This document shows, piece by piece, positions 4,983-5,708 of a DNA stretch of 5,708 nucleotides (position 1 is its first letter; each line of letters opens with the position of its first letter). Source of the stretch: Planctomycetota bacterium (GTDB lineage Bacteria > Planctomycetota > Phycisphaerae > Phycisphaerales > UBA1924); the NCBI GenBank assembly GCA_023412695.1, contig JAEYNG010000384.1:1-5708 (forward strand), given 5' to 3'. The notes beneath the pieces were generated by a model that saw nothing but the letters and a program-made list of their open reading frames with translations, did not search any database and had not been told where the DNA came from. The position numbers and the translations under genes were made by a program.

Positions 4983-5708
4983 ATGCCCGCCGAAGTCCGA
5001 GTTTCCTTCCTCCCTGCCGCCGCGCAGGGCGCCACACTCGCTGGCGCGCAGGTGGTCATCGTGGACCTCATCCGCGCATCGACCTCCATCTGCGCCGCGC
5101 TCCACGCGGGCGCGGCGTCTGTTCGCCCTGTTCTCGAGCCCAACGATGCCATCGAGCTCCGCCGATGCCTCGCCGATGGCTCATGCGTCCTCGGCGGCGA
5201 GCGAGCCGGAATCCTCATCCCCGGCTTTGACCTCGGCAACTCCCCGCGGGAGTTCACCGGCGACCGCGTCCGCGGCCGGCACGTCATCTTCACCACCACC
5301 AACGGCACCCGCGCCATCCACGCCGCCGCAGCAGCCAGCGCGTCACGCATCCTCGTCGGCTGCCTCGCAAACCTCACCGCGCTCGTGAACAATCTCGCCG
5401 CCGATGGCCGCCCGGTCCACATCCTCTGCGCCGGCACCAACGGCGAGCTCTCGATGGAAGACCTTCTCTGTGCCGGCGCGATCGCCGACCGCCTCATCCA
5501 TTCCGCCGGCATGCGCTACACCCACGCCCGCGGCGACGAGGCCCGCATCGCCCAGCGCCTCTTCCAGGGGGGCGATCACCGGCCGCGCCACGTGCTCGAG
5601 ACGCTCATGACCTCCCGCGGCGGACGCAACCTGCTCGAGATCGGCCTCGAAGCCGACATCTTCGACTGCGCCCGCATCGACTGGCTGCCCGTCGTGCCGG
5701 TGTTCGAC
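4983..5708 (+). CDS. comB: ComB-like 2-phosphosulfolactate phosphatase, 3' end beyond window
   Basis: ComB enzymes are Mg-dependent phosphatases that remove phosphate from 2-phosphosulfolactate to give sulfolactate, a step of coenzyme M synthesis in methanogens. Bacterial relatives are widespread and their substrates often unproven. The frame is open from the ATG at 4983 to the window end, giving 242 residues without a stop, about the full family length, so little should be missing. Recognisable blocks are VIVDLIRASTSI (25-36), GGERAG (71-76) followed by PGFDLGNSPREF (80-91), FTTTNGTRA (103-111), LVGCLANL (124-131) and LCAGTNGELSMEDLLCAGA (148-166). These are the conserved phosphate- and metal-binding segments of the family. 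The protein is soluble, with no signal peptide. Its ATG lies 11 nt after the phoH stop with only a weak GAAAG ahead, so it is probably translated by coupling or re-initiation on the phoH message. No sulfolactate pathway partner (ComA, ComC) is within the window, so the family is firm but the substrate is inferred. Confidence -1.
   Translation, partial: MPAEVRVSFLPAAAQGATLAGAQVVIVDLIRASTSICAALHAGAASVRPVLEPNDAIELRRCLADGSCVLGGERAGILIPGFDLGNSPREFTGDRVRGRHVIFTTTNGTRAIHAAAAASASRILVGCLANLTALVNNLAADGRPVHILCAGTNGELSMEDLLCAGAIADRLIHSAGMRYTHARGDEARIAQRLFQGGDHRPRHVLETLMTSRGGRNLLEIGLEADIFDCARIDWLPVVPVFD

Noticed and set aside
3319..5037. A 572-codon open frame on the minus strand opposite phoH
   Set aside because: It is a shadow produced by the strong G/C third-position bias of phoH. 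Its translation is a low-complexity mix of Val, Leu, Asp, Glu, Ala and Gly, while the plus strand shows complete PIN and PhoH motifs.
1..5708. CRISPR arrays, tRNA or rRNA genes, insertion sequences, attachment sites, toxin-antitoxin or defence genes
   Set aside because: I saw no regularly spaced repeats, no tRNA-like folds, no transposase or integrase motifs. The PIN domain is part of a PIN-PhoH fusion with no antitoxin partner recognised next to it.

Overview
This is a GC-rich (roughly two-thirds G+C) stretch of ordinary bacterial chromosome with strong G/C preference at third codon positions. It carries no mobile element, CRISPR array, rRNA or tRNA that I can see. The gene set (type II NADH dehydrogenase, PIN-PhoH ATPase, DUF456 membrane protein, ComB-family phosphatase, one lineage-type membrane protein) and codon style would suit a Planctomycetota/Phycisphaerae-type bacterium. 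That placement is an impression from gene content, not something the sequence proves.

Layout. Positions 1-1309 hold a type II NADH:quinone oxidoreductase (ndh) on the minus strand; its last few codons lie beyond the left edge. Diverging from it is a 75-codon hypothetical gene (1363-1590, plus). The next four genes are all on the plus strand: a two-pass membrane protein of unknown function with a C-terminal PH-like domain (1711-2679), a DUF456 membrane protein starting at TTG (2722-3249), a PIN-PhoH (YlaK/PhoH2-type) putative ribonuclease/ATPase (3397-4971), and a ComB-like 2-phosphosulfolactate phosphatase (4983 to the right edge, no stop reached). The two membrane-protein genes are 42 nt apart and probably form one transcript. 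phoH and comB are 11 nt apart and probably form another, with a candidate promoter in the 147-nt gap before phoH. No gene-free stretch exceeds about 150 nt.

How the genes fit together. I see no single pathway. Ndh feeds electrons from NADH into the quinone pool at the inner membrane, the PhoH protein probably acts on RNA, and ComB is a small-molecule phosphatase. I found no convincing new defence, mobile or biosynthetic system. The signals most worth a look are in the control regions. The ndh and 75-aa genes diverge with matching TAnnnT-5 nt-start-codon arrangements, suggesting two leaderless transcripts from overlapping promoters. The three plus-strand genes starting at 1711, 2722 and 3397 instead each have a purine-rich ribosome binding site exactly 7 nt before the chosen start. 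GC-rich hairpins also lie in front of the two membrane-protein genes.
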